Part shown: positions 18,682-27,544 of the stretch, piece by piece
Layout: each line of letters begins with the position of its first letter
Position numbering within the stretch: the first letter of the stretch is position 1
Source of the DNA: Acidipila rosea
Lineage (GTDB): Bacteria > Acidobacteriota > Terriglobia > Terriglobales > Acidobacteriaceae
Assembly (NCBI RefSeq): GCF_004339725.1
Contig: NZ_SMGK01000003.1
Location: forward strand, 441,380 to 505,379
Reading direction: 5' to 3'
Length of the DNA stretch: 64,000 bases
The notes under the pieces: generated by a model
What the model saw: the letters and a program-made list of their open reading frames with translations, nothing else
What the model was told of the DNA's origin: nothing
Databases searched by the model: none
Program-made: the position numbers and the translations under genes

Positions 18682-21600
18682 TGGGCTGCGTTGCTCCTCA
18701 GCGCATCATCGAACGGAGCCGGGGTGATATAGCGCGTCTGATACTGCTGCCAGTCCTCGGGATGATGCCGGTAGACCCACTCCTTTTCGAGCGTGCCAGT
18801 CGGATCGCCGTAGAGTGTTTGTGCATGGTAGGGAAGCGGCCGCACCGTCCGCGAACCAAGTGAGTTGTAGTCGCCGTCCTTGATCCAGCCGTCGCCCATG
18901 ATCACATAGTCCCGCACCCATCCGGCCTGCGGCGGCGCCAACGCAGGAAACCGCAATCTCATCTCGTCGCCTGCATTCATGATGACGTAGCGGTCGTCGA
19001 TCTGCTTCAGCAGCGGTCGCACATCGCCATAGCGCGTGTAATAGCCCTCGAGATCGCGCCAGACCTGGGTGGTGGATGCCAGCTGGTTGTAATCGGGCAG
19101 CTCCGGTGACGACGCATTCGCCTGCCGCACAACTGAATAGCCTCGATAATCCAGCTCGGCCAGCGAGGGCTGCAACTTCGTCATCTTCAGTTGTGTCTCG
19201 GGCAGTCCCTTTGCCCAGTGGATCGCGTCCCAGTAGATCTCAAGGTTGGTGCGCAGGCGAAGCTTCCTCTCTGTCCCGGGGCGAAACAGTCCTTCTAGAT
19301 TGAAGAGGCAGGTCTTATTGCGGCCGGCTGGAAAGCCAAGGTTCGAGCGCGCAACCATCCATCCGCCGTGCCCATCCGGCACATCGAGGCTGAGCTGCTC
19401 AGCTTTCTGCGCGTGCCCCTGCCGGAGTGCCACATTCACCGTCGAATCCGTTGGATGGAGCCAGCCATCCGCGACTAACCAGAGCGGACCGGTAGCTGGC
19501 GCGTCTCTGCCGAGATCGATCTCGACAAAGTGGTCGCGCGTAAGCCCCTGATACTGCCCACGTCCAAAAGTGTCCAGGTACCTTCGATCCTGCGTCCTTA
19601 CTATCTCAGTCACGTCGCGCCCTGTATCGTCTACTGCACGGGCAATCGGCTGCAGCGGTCCTGTCGCCGTCACCTGCAGCTTGACTGCCGGCACCGCAAA
19701 CCGTTCATCGGTAAACACCTCGGTCCCGGCTGGATGATCGACAACCATCAGCTTCAGAAAGTCGTAGTAGTATGTCTCCCATAGCTCGCCGGTGATCCGC
19801 AGGTCGTAGTAGCCGTTCCGCGGAACAATCTGGTTCCCGGCGATCTTGTACCACTCCTCGGTTGCGGCAATCCTCGGCGATCCGATCGAGTCGATTTGCA
19901 GCCCGATCGCTGAACCCCACGGAACGGTATCCTTCACAAACGCCATCTCCTTGCCGTTCCAGGCAAAGAGGAATGGGCAGGAGCCCTTCAGCCTCTGTTC
20001 GGTCAAGACCTCCTGGTTGGCCTTGAGAGCGAACTCCGCACGCTCTGTTCCATTGGGCCAGAGGATCCTCACCACATCAACGCCATCCTGATCCCCGAGA
20101 CCGAAGTGCAGCTGCGGCCCGTCGATGGCCTGCCGCTGCGTCAGCAACCCGGAGCGGATTTCCATTTCACCGCCGATTCCGAAGGAGTTGATTCGCTGAT
20201 CGCCAGTGGCCTGTCGCGCCCGCGGACGAATGACCTGCCACCTGTACGCCTTGGTTCCGGCGTTTATCGAGGCCTTTGCTGCACCGCTGGGAGAAAGCCC
20301 CAGCAGATCGAGCCTGCCGTCGGAATTGAGATCGGCGATAGCGAAGATGCGGTCAGGCCCCACAATCTGAGTCGCGGACGTGAACTGCCCTTGTCCTCTG
20401 CCCAGCCAGAGCAGGGCGCCGGATTTGGCATCTGTCTCTGCACCGTTATGGGTAAGCACCAGGTCGACCGCGCCATTGTTGTCCATGTCTGCGCTGTGCA
20501 AGCGCACATCGCCCTGTAGCCAGGATGTTGCATCGGGAACCCTCGCCAGTTCAGTGATCGTCCATTGAGAGGGTCCATCTGTTCTCGCAATACCGACTAT
20601 GCTGCCTGTAGCTTCAACAGCAATCAGCGAGAGCGTGCCCCCTCCGTCCACATCGGCACTGCAGATGGCCTTCACCTGCTCCACCCCTGCCGGCAGCGGC
20701 ATCTCGTGGAATACTCCGCCACGATCGTTGTGCAGAATATGCAGCGCACCCGCACTGTCCATCAGAACTGCGTCTGGATTTCCGTCGCCGTCCAGATCGA
20801 TCCACGCGAAGTCGCGCACCCCTGAGATACCGTGAAACGGGTGGATCGACGCGAAGGTTCCATCCCCGTTATTTCTAAGCACCAGAGGCTCTCCGCTCGA
20901 TGAACCGAGCAAGACGTCCATATCGCCATCAGCCTCCACATCAAGCGCCCACGCGCCTGTATACGGGGCATTCAATACAGCCGCAGGCAAACCCGTCTTG
21001 GTGGAGACATCGGTGAATTGCCGCGGGCTGTCCTGCCGCAGAAAGCGCACGCCTCCATCGCCGGCAAGCACCAGGTCCATTTTGAAGTCGTAGTTGAAGT
21101 CCACTGACAGCACAGAGTCTTCCCCGGGAGCAACATGTCTGCTGCCGCCGGGAAAAGGAATTGATGCACCGCTCGCCAGCCTGACCGTCTGGCCGTTCGC
21201 GGCCGCTACCACCGGCGCACCTTCGCCGTTGAGCGACAGAGCCCCGATCCAGCTCCATGCCCCGGAAGAATCCACTGCAGCAGGAGCGATGTGAAAGCTT
21301 ATCCCGGTATCGGGAGCCGCAGGCGTAAAAGCAGGAGTGGCAAGCCGAAGAAAGTGTGTGAAAGGAGCGGCTTCATCTCCCGCTGCGGGCTGCAGGCTGG
21401 CCACACTCCGCCGAAACTCTGGCACACGCATCAGCGTGTTACGTAGAAACGCGGTGCGCACGGCGGCAGCCCGTAGATCGGAGCCTGCCGCCGCTGCTTC
21501 GAGCTCTGTCATCTGCTGCTGCACAGGCGCGGGCCAGGAGGCTGCCCCGGCGCGCAGCTGTGCCACCATGTTTTTCAAAGTAGCGGCATCCCCCTGCTTG

Positions 21601-22214
21601 GCAGCAGCGCGAGCTAACTCCACCATTGCGGCCTGGTTCTCGGGCTGCGCTTTCAGGATTCCCTCCAGCAGCCGTTCAAATTCGGCCTCAGCTTCTGCGC
21701 CTCCCTGCCTTTCGGCCTCCTGCGCAAGCAGGTAGGTTGCAATCGTGTTGCGGGGGTTTGCCGCCACCGCACGGCGAAGTAGATCGATCGCCGCCTGCGA
21801 ATTTCCTCTCTTGCTCTCAAGCAGCCCCTGCAGGTAGAGGATGTGGTCATTCTGCGGCGCCAGCTTCTGCGCCTTTGCCAGCCGTTCCGCAGAGAGTTCG
21901 AAGTTTCCCTGCCGCAACGCCAGCACGCCCCAGTTGGCCCAGGCCGCAGGCTCGCCCGGCGCAAGCTCCGTGGAGGACTTCAGTGCAGAGTCGGCCCGCA
22001 CGTCATCGCCCACCTGCAGCGCTGCCAGCCCTACATAGAAATTCTTCACCTCTTCGCGGTAGGGCTGCGATGCCGTGTTCGGCAGCTCATGCGAGCGGCA
22101 GCCGCCCAGCGCCGCTGCGATACAGGCAAGAGCGAGCAGCCAAAGATTAGGCGACCGGCTGGCTATTGTCCTGCGAGAAGGCGGCGGGTTCAAAGAAAGG
22201 TGAAGGGATGTCAC
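18678..22214 (-). CDS. TPR / FG-GAP / ASPIC lipoprotein, 1178 aa
   Basis: This is the first gene of the minus-strand operon. It has a lipoprotein signal with lipobox ALGGC (C39), TPR helices at about 50-240, degenerate FG-GAP repeats at about 330-650, ASPIC_UnbV near 660-735, and a C-terminal region of about 440 residues starting at GSCPFLFAWNG. That region matches the C-terminal region of the protein at 4983-8504 in many places: SCPxLFAW, VVDHPAGTxV against AVDHPAGTDV, TNLxxYWD, and PLLxxxDDRYVI. The pair defines a shared, unnamed domain. The protein is probably anchored to a membrane facing the periplasm, with the UnbV/UnbU proteins as partners. Confidence 0.85.
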   Translation of the reverse strand: MTSLHLSLNPPPSRRTIASRSPNLWLLALACIAAALGGCRSHELPNTASQPYREEVKNFYVGLAALQVGDDVRADSALKSSTELAPGEPAAWANWGVLALRQGNFELSAERLAKAQKLAPQNDHILYLQGLLESKRGNSQAAIDLLRRAVAANPRNTIATYLLAQEAERQGGAEAEAEFERLLEGILKAQPENQAAMVELARAAAKQGDAATLKNMVAQLRAGAASWPAPVQQQMTELEAAAAGSDLRAAAVRTAFLRNTLMRVPEFRRSVASLQPAAGDEAAPFTHFLRLATPAFTPAAPDTGISFHIAPAAVDSSGAWSWIGALSLNGEGAPVVAAANGQTVRLASGASIPFPGGSRHVAPGEDSVLSVDFNYDFKMDLVLAGDGGVRFLRQDSPRQFTDVSTKTGLPAAVLNAPYTGAWALDVEADGDMDVLLGSSSGEPLVLRNNGDGTFASIHPFHGISGVRDFAWIDLDGDGNPDAVLMDSAGALHILHNDRGGVFHEMPLPAGVEQVKAICSADVDGGGTLSLIAVEATGSIVGIARTDGPSQWTITELARVPDATSWLQGDVRLHSADMDNNGAVDLVLTHNGAETDAKSGALLWLGRGQGQFTSATQIVGPDRIFAIADLNSDGRLDLLGLSPSGAAKASINAGTKAYRWQVIRPRARQATGDQRINSFGIGGEMEIRSGLLTQRQAIDGPQLHFGLGDQDGVDVVRILWPNGTERAEFALKANQEVLTEQRLKGSCPFLFAWNGKEMAFVKDTVPWGSAIGLQIDSIGSPRIAATEEWYKIAGNQIVPRNGYYDLRITGELWETYYYDFLKLMVVDHPAGTEVFTDERFAVPAVKLQVTATGPLQPIARAVDDTGRDVTEIVRTQDRRYLDTFGRGQYQGLTRDHFVEIDLGRDAPATGPLWLVADGWLHPTDSTVNVALRQGHAQKAEQLSLDVPDGHGGWMVARSNLGFPAGRNKTCLFNLEGLFRPGTERKLRLRTNLEIYWDAIHWAKGLPETQLKMTKLQPSLAELDYRGYSVVRQANASSPELPDYNQLASTTQVWRDLEGYYTRYGDVRPLLKQIDDRYVIMNAGDEMRLRFPALAPPQAGWVRDYVIMGDGWIKDGDYNSLGSRTVRPLPYHAQTLYGDPTGTLEKEWVYRHHPEDWQQYQTRYITPAPFDDALRSNAAQ

Positions 22215-22423
22215 TCTAACAGGCCTTTATAAACTCAAGCGGAATCGATCCTGACAGCATCCCGCTTGTTCATTAGCAGGCAAGGTACAAATAAATACTG
22301 TCTGCGCTCAAATCATCATGACTCTGGCAATCCGGTCCAGAGTTGAATACAGGAAACGCAGAAATCCTATCCACGTCACACGACAAACACATGCGAGGCT
22401 ACCGGAGCTGAGTGCGGCATGTC

Positions 22424-22439
22424 ATCAACCTTTCGGTTG
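22424..22439. promoter_or_regulatory. 16-bp palindromic element in divergent promoter (copy 2)
   Basis: ATCAACCTTTCGGTTG is identical to the element at 10219-10234. The 351-bp intergenic region 22215-22565 separates the divergent TPR/ASPIC and nucleotide-sugar operons and holds no gene. The repeated use in two divergent promoters of neighbouring operons points to one regulator controlling all of them. Confidence 0.5.
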
Positions 22440-22565
22440 AGGGCTCAACGGCCATGTTGAACTTAAATAGGTAGATCGCCTGCTGCGTCATGACTCGAGA
22501 GGAAGCTCGTATGATGACGAGGGTTATTTCCGCATGAAATCTCTACCTGGAAAAAGTCCGGGCCA

Positions 22566-23711
22566 GTGAACGAAGGTATGACAGTGATTGCCGACAATGA
22601 CTTCCGCGCATGGGGCACCTTGCTCAGGCGCAACCCGATTATCGTTGACCACGCGCACCTGCGAACCATCCTGGCTGGTAAGCGGGTGCTTGTCACCGGC
22701 GCGGGCGGGTGGATTGGCTCGGCATTGACGAAGGCTCTTGCGGCACATGATCCGGCGCATCTTGTGCTTGTCGATGCCTCTGAACACGCTCTCTACGAGA
22801 TCGACCGCGCGATGCGGGAGAGGGACGATGCACCTCCCCATACGTCTGTACTCGGCAACATCTGCGATCGGTTAACTATGGCCGACATCTTTGTACGGCA
22901 TGTGCCGCAGATCGTCTACCACGCTGCAGCCTACAAACATGTGCCGCTGATGGAGCGGAATCCTTTCGCTGCGGTGCAAAACAATGCGCTCGGTACCTAC
23001 ACTCTGGCGCAAGTCGCAGCTGATTGCAGAACCGAACAGCTCATCATGATTTCCACTGACAAGGCCGCAGATCCTGTCAGCATCATGGGGGCTTCCAAGC
23101 GGCTCGCTGAGCTCGTCTTGATGGCGGGCGCAGCAGACCATGTCAAGTGGAAAGCTCTCCGGCTGGGAAATGTAATAGGGTCGCACGGCAGCGTAGTTCC
23201 GCTCTTCGCGCAACAGATCGCGCGCGGCGGCCCCGTCACAGTGACTCATCGCCACGCCCGCCGATACTTCCTCACCACGCAAGAGGCGGTTGAGTGCCTC
23301 CTGCTGGCTGCTTCCGGCGATTTCGGCACTGCCATTCTTGTACCCGAACTGGGGGAGCCTGTCTTGATTGAAGACATTGCCCGGCATATGCTCGCACAAC
23401 TTTCTTCCTCCCGCGCGGCGCCTGTCCCGATCGTTTATACCGGTCTTCGCACTGGTGACAAGATGGTCGAGGCGCTGCTTGCAACCCATGAATCGATCAC
23501 AGCTTCGAGCAGCTTCTTGAGGGTGGTCGATAGTTCCGCCATTCCGTCTGACTTGCTCCATCGCACGCTGCGGGAGCTGGGTTCGTGCTGCCGGAACTGC
23601 GATGCAGACGAGTTGCTTCGATTGATGCTGAGAGCAATCCCGGAATATCAGCCCAGCGAACTTTTGCTCCATCCGCACACCACAGTCCTGGAACGGGTTC
23701 CCACCGCATGA
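22566..23711 (+). CDS. CapD/WbpM-type nucleotide-sugar dehydratase/epimerase
   Basis: This 381-residue cytoplasmic short-chain dehydrogenase-like enzyme has the NAD(P) motif GAGGWIGS at about 45-52 and the STDKAADPVSIMGASKR segment, in which MxxxK replaces YxxxK as in the WbpM/CapD/LegB group of UDP-HexNAc 4,6-dehydratases. It should convert a UDP-N-acetylhexosamine to a 4-keto-6-deoxy sugar. It lacks the membrane domain of full-length CapD. GTG at 22566, ATG at 22578 and GTG at 22584 are all possible starts; none has an ideal ribosome site. It overlaps the 2-epimerase gene by ATGA. Confidence 0.8.
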   Translation: MNEGMTVIADNDFRAWGTLLRRNPIIVDHAHLRTILAGKRVLVTGAGGWIGSALTKALAAHDPAHLVLVDASEHALYEIDRAMRERDDAPPHTSVLGNICDRLTMADIFVRHVPQIVYHAAAYKHVPLMERNPFAAVQNNALGTYTLAQVAADCRTEQLIMISTDKAADPVSIMGASKRLAELVLMAGAADHVKWKALRLGNVIGSHGSVVPLFAQQIARGGPVTVTHRHARRYFLTTQEAVECLLLAASGDFGTAILVPELGEPVLIEDIARHMLAQLSSSRAAPVPIVYTGLRTGDKMVEALLATHESITASSSFLRVVDSSAIPSDLLHRTLRELGSCCRNCDADELLRLMLRAIPEYQPSELLLHPHTTVLERVPTA

Positions 23712-24871
23712 AGCGCACCATCGCCGTTGTTACAACCTCACGTGCAGACTTCAGCCACCTCTACTGGCCCTTGAAAGATCTGGCCGATCACCCCGAAGTT
23801 GACCTTAAGCTGATTGTGCTTGGCTCTCATCTTTCCCCGCAGTTCGGCTATTCTGTGCGGGAAATAGAGAAGGATGCCATTCCCATCGCGGCAAAGCTGG
23901 AGTGCCTGCTCAGCTCCGACACAGATATCGGGATGGCAAAAACCATGGGAGTCGCAATCCTCTCTCTCGCCGATCTCCTCGGTCAGATGCGCCCCGACCT
24001 GCTGCTGCTGATCGCTGACCGCTATGAGATGCTGGCGCCAGCCGCCGTCGCACTGACTCTTCGCATCCCGATTGCCCACATCGAAGGCGGCGAGATCAGC
24101 GAAGGCGCAATCGATGATGCGGTACGGAACGCATTGACGAAAATGAGCCATATCCACTTCACCTCTACGAAGAAGGCGCGCGCCCGTGTCATTTCCCTCG
24201 ATGAGGAGTCCTGGCGTGTGCATCGTGCTGGCGCTCCTTCCCTCGATCATCTGCGCCGCAGTCGATTGCTCACCCGTCAAGAGCTTGAGTCGGTGCTCAA
24301 ACTCAGTTTCGATAAGCCTGCGATTCTGGTGGCTTATCATCCGGTAACGATCATCCGCGATACTGTTGAGGAGTCCGATGCGCTCTTCTCGGCACTCGCG
24401 CAGGTAGATGATCGACTCCTTTTTTGTTATCCCAATGCGGATGCAGGGAGCCATAAGCTCATCGAGCGCGCTCGTGGGCTTCTCGCCGCGCGGGCCGACG
24501 GCCGCATCTTTGTCAATCTTGACCCCGTGACCTATTGGAGCCTGCTGCAGCAGGTCAATATTCTCGTCGGCAACTCCAGCAGCGGCATTATGGAGGCAGC
24601 ATCCTTTGCACTGCCGACTGTGAACGTAGGACTGCGCCAAAAGGGCCGCGAACGGGCGCGGAATGTATTGGATGCCCCGCCGGATGCGAAAGCCATCCTG
24701 GCAGCGATCGACTGCGCAAAGAGTGCAGCATTCAAAAGCTCTCTGGAAGGAATGACAAATCCTTACGGTGATGGCCACGCCTCCGAACGGATTGTGAAAG
24801 TGCTCACAACTACCGTACTCTCGCCTAAATTGCTCATAAAACATGCGAGGGAGTGCGATGCCATCGACTAA
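23708..24871 (+). CDS. UDP-N-acetylglucosamine 2-epimerase, hydrolysing (NeuC/LegG-like)
   Basis: This 387-residue GT-B-fold enzyme begins KRTIAVVTTSRADFSHL, typical of NeuC/LegG, and contains HIEGGEISEGAIDD and GNSSSGIMEA, the conserved substrate loops. Members hydrolyse UDP and epimerise C2 to release ManNAc or a 2,4-diacetamido-trideoxymannose. Next to a 4,6-dehydratase and an aminotransferase this matches the first steps of legionaminic-acid type synthesis. No LegI synthase, acetyltransferase or cytidylyltransferase gene is in the window. The ATG at 23708 overlaps the upstream stop. Confidence 0.85.
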   Translation: MKRTIAVVTTSRADFSHLYWPLKDLADHPEVDLKLIVLGSHLSPQFGYSVREIEKDAIPIAAKLECLLSSDTDIGMAKTMGVAILSLADLLGQMRPDLLLLIADRYEMLAPAAVALTLRIPIAHIEGGEISEGAIDDAVRNALTKMSHIHFTSTKKARARVISLDEESWRVHRAGAPSLDHLRRSRLLTRQELESVLKLSFDKPAILVAYHPVTIIRDTVEESDALFSALAQVDDRLLFCYPNADAGSHKLIERARGLLAARADGRIFVNLDPVTYWSLLQQVNILVGNSSSGIMEAASFALPTVNVGLRQKGRERARNVLDAPPDAKAILAAIDCAKSAAFKSSLEGMTNPYGDGHASERIVKVLTTTVLSPKLLIKHARECDAID

Positions 24872-26036
24872 TTCTGGGAAGATTCCACTATCCTCGCCTG
24901 ACATAACTGAGGATGAGATCGTAGCTGTCGTCGAGGTGCTGCGCGGCTCCCGGCTTAGTCTCGGGCCCATGCTAGAGGAATTTGAACAGCTTTTTGCCGA
25001 CTACATCGGCCTTCCCCACGCGGTAGCTGTCAACTCCGGCACCAGCGGTCTTCACCTCTGTATCCGCGCACTCAACATCGGTGTCGGCGATGAAGTAATC
25101 GTTCCATCCTTCACTTTTATAGCCGCAGCAAACGCGATTCGCTATGAGGGCGCAACGCCTGTGTTCGTCGATATCGAACCACGCACGATGAATATTGATC
25201 CTGCGGCTATTGAAGACGCAATCACGCCAAAAACCCGTGCCATCCTCGTCGTGCATACTTTTGGGTGCCCAGCCGGTATGGCCGCAATCCTTGAAATAGT
25301 TCACCGTCACGGTTTATTGCTGATCGAGGATAGCTGCGAGGCCCTCGGCGCGGAGTACGGCAGACGCAAGATCGGCAGCCTGGGCGATGCCGCAGTCTTC
25401 GGGTTTTACCCCAACAAGCAGATCACCACTGGCGAAGGGGGTATGGTCGTCACCCGCGATAGCAGCCTCGCGAGCCGCATGCGTGCGCTGCGCAACCAGG
25501 GGCGCTACGATACCGACGACTGGTTCCAGCACTCTGAACTTGGCTACAACTATCGCCTCTCCGAGATCAACTGCGCCCTCGGAATCGAACAGCTCAAGCG
25601 CATCGACGAGATTCTCACTATGCGCGAAACGGCTGCGCGGAGCTATCATCAGCACCTATGCCGGCACCCTGATCTCATTGTTCCACTTATAGAGATGCCC
25701 GGGCGCCGTATCAGCTGGTTTGTCTATGTCCTGCGCCTGAACACCAGCTACAGCGCGGCAGACCGTGATGCGCTGGCGCAACATCTGCTTTCCTCCGGCA
25801 TCGGCTGTGGGCGATATTTTGCGCCGATCCACTTACAGCCGGCTTATGCTGCGTGGCGAGAGACAAGCCGCTTACCCATTACCGAATCACATGCTGCACG
25901 CACCCTGGCGCTCCCATTCTTCAATCGCATCCGGCCGCAGGAGATTGAATGTGTCTGCGAGACATTGTTGGAGTTTCTCAAACGACACGACAGATCGCGT
26001 GCGAACTCGCACGCAGGCAAAAGGGAGGAAGAATGA
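24843..26036 (+). CDS. DegT/DnrJ/EryC1/StrS sugar aminotransferase
   Basis: This 397-residue PLP enzyme has NSGTSGLHLC, EDSCEALGAEY and the PLP-lysine segment YPNKQITTGEGG. It should transaminate the 4-keto-6-deoxy nucleotide sugar made by the first enzyme of the operon (a PglE/LegC-like step). It overlaps the 3' end of the epimerase gene by 29 bp; ATG at 24858 is an alternative start. It ends in ATGA overlap with the amidase. Confidence 0.88.
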   Translation: MRGSAMPSTNSGKIPLSSPDITEDEIVAVVEVLRGSRLSLGPMLEEFEQLFADYIGLPHAVAVNSGTSGLHLCIRALNIGVGDEVIVPSFTFIAAANAIRYEGATPVFVDIEPRTMNIDPAAIEDAITPKTRAILVVHTFGCPAGMAAILEIVHRHGLLLIEDSCEALGAEYGRRKIGSLGDAAVFGFYPNKQITTGEGGMVVTRDSSLASRMRALRNQGRYDTDDWFQHSELGYNYRLSEINCALGIEQLKRIDEILTMRETAARSYHQHLCRHPDLIVPLIEMPGRRISWFVYVLRLNTSYSAADRDALAQHLLSSGIGCGRYFAPIHLQPAYAAWRETSRLPITESHAARTLALPFFNRIRPQEIECVCETLLEFLKRHDRSRANSHAGKREEE

Positions 26037-27436
26037 CTCACCTGACCACGCGTCCCGCAGTCGATTTATTGGCTCTGCTCCAAAGCAATCAAATCTCCCC
26101 ACTTGAGTTAGCAGACGAATTCATACGGCAGATCCAACAGCGCAATCCGCAACTGAATGCACTCGTCGACTTCGATCCAGAGCGCGTCCGTCGTCAGGCT
26201 AAAGCACTCGAGAGCAGTCCTCACCCCCGCAGTCCGCTCTTCGGTCTGCCAATGACGGTGAAGGCGTCCATCTCCGTCGCGGATCATCGCTGCGAGATCG
26301 GAAGTCTGCTCCATCGCGGCTACACCCCGCCCACTGATGCCACTGTTGTCAGGCGTATGCGTGAGGCAGGCGCGGTCATCCTCGGCGCCACCAACTGCCC
26401 GGAGTTTCTCATGGCCTACGAAACCGATAATCGTCTCTACGGGCGCACAGCCAATCCCTGGGACCTGAGTCGCACTGCAGGAGGGTCAAGCGGCGGCGAA
26501 TCGGCTGCTATCGCTGCGGGGCTTTCCGCAGGTGGTCTGGGGAGCGACAGCGGCGGCTCTGTGCGAGTGCCCGCTCACTTCACTGGCATCTGCAGCCTGA
26601 AACCGACGCCGGGCAGAGTCCCCGCGCTAGGCCATCTGCCTCCCTGTGCCGGACCCTTTTCCATCCTTGGCGCCATCGGCCCAATGGCCCGGACAATCTC
26701 CGACGTCGCCTTGTTTTTTGAGGTTCTCTCCGGTCAGGATGCCGGCGACCCTGCGGGAGCGCCTGTTCACCGGCGGGGCTACTCTTCCGAGGAACTGAAG
26801 CGACTCCCCATCGGATTTCTTGAAGATGACGGTCTTACGCCCGTAACCGCAGAGACGCGGCAGGCCGTGCGCGATGCCGCCGCAGCGCTGCAGAAGCAGG
26901 GCTTCAAGGTAAGCCCATTTCGGTCGCAGTCCCTCGAACAGGCGCGCCGGTTGTGGTGGAAGTTTTTCGTTCGCTGCGGCGCGATGCTGCTCGACCCCCT
27001 CGTCCGTGGACGCGAAGACGATCTCAGCCCCACCTTTCAAGACTTCCGTGAAATTGCGCACCGCGAGCTGCCGCTCACCGGCGAGGAACTACTCGCAGCC
27101 TGGATCGAGTGTGACCAGGTGCGCGGCAACCTGCTGGCGGAGATGCGAGAGTTCCCCATCCTGCTCACTCCGGCCTGCTCCATTCCCGCCTTCCGGCACG
27201 GCGAGCGAAGCTGGATAATCGAAGGCCAGCCGGTCCGCTATCTAGATGCTATGCGCTACACCCAATGGTTCAACCTCCTGGCGGCGCCTGCAGCAATTGT
27301 GCCGGTCGGTAGATCTCCAGAAGGCCTTCCGATTGGAGTCCAGCTCGCGGGCCGTCCATTCGAAGACGAGATGGCGCTCGGCATCGCCGCACAGCTTGAT
27401 CGAGAATTCGGCTATGTGCAGCCTCCAATTCTATAA
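26033..27436 (+). CDS. amidase-signature family amidase
   Basis: This 467-residue enzyme has the Ser-cisSer-Lys triad of the amidase signature family: K77 in MTVKAS, the Gly/Ser loop TAGGSSGGES (S152) and GSDSGGSVRVP with the nucleophile S176. Start ATG 26033 is preceded by GGGAGGA and overlaps the aminotransferase stop. In this operon it may remove or transfer an acyl or amide group on the amino sugar or on a conjugate made by the ligase operon. It could also be a broad-specificity amide hydrolase; the substrate is not visible from sequence. Confidence 0.85.
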   Translation: MTHLTTRPAVDLLALLQSNQISPLELADEFIRQIQQRNPQLNALVDFDPERVRRQAKALESSPHPRSPLFGLPMTVKASISVADHRCEIGSLLHRGYTPPTDATVVRRMREAGAVILGATNCPEFLMAYETDNRLYGRTANPWDLSRTAGGSSGGESAAIAAGLSAGGLGSDSGGSVRVPAHFTGICSLKPTPGRVPALGHLPPCAGPFSILGAIGPMARTISDVALFFEVLSGQDAGDPAGAPVHRRGYSSEELKRLPIGFLEDDGLTPVTAETRQAVRDAAAALQKQGFKVSPFRSQSLEQARRLWWKFFVRCGAMLLDPLVRGREDDLSPTFQDFREIAHRELPLTGEELLAAWIECDQVRGNLLAEMREFPILLTPACSIPAFRHGERSWIIEGQPVRYLDAMRYTQWFNLLAAPAAIVPVGRSPEGLPIGVQLAGRPFEDEMALGIAAQLDREFGYVQPPIL

Positions 27437-27544
27437 GGAGTGATGGAGCGAAGCTCACCATCACGCCGACAAAGGTGGCGGCGTGAACGTCCCATCCGGC
27501 GTAGTGGATCGAGCCTTCGTCCGCAAGGCCGGCTGGGCTCGTGT

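Noticed and set aside
14161-22214. Enediyne biosynthetic cluster
   Set aside because: Despite UnbU and UnbV homologues there is no PKS, thioesterase or other enediyne-core gene anywhere in the window.
23738-24970. 410-codon minus-strand frame
   Set aside because: Antisense to the NeuC/LegG-like epimerase; no motif and no ribosome site.
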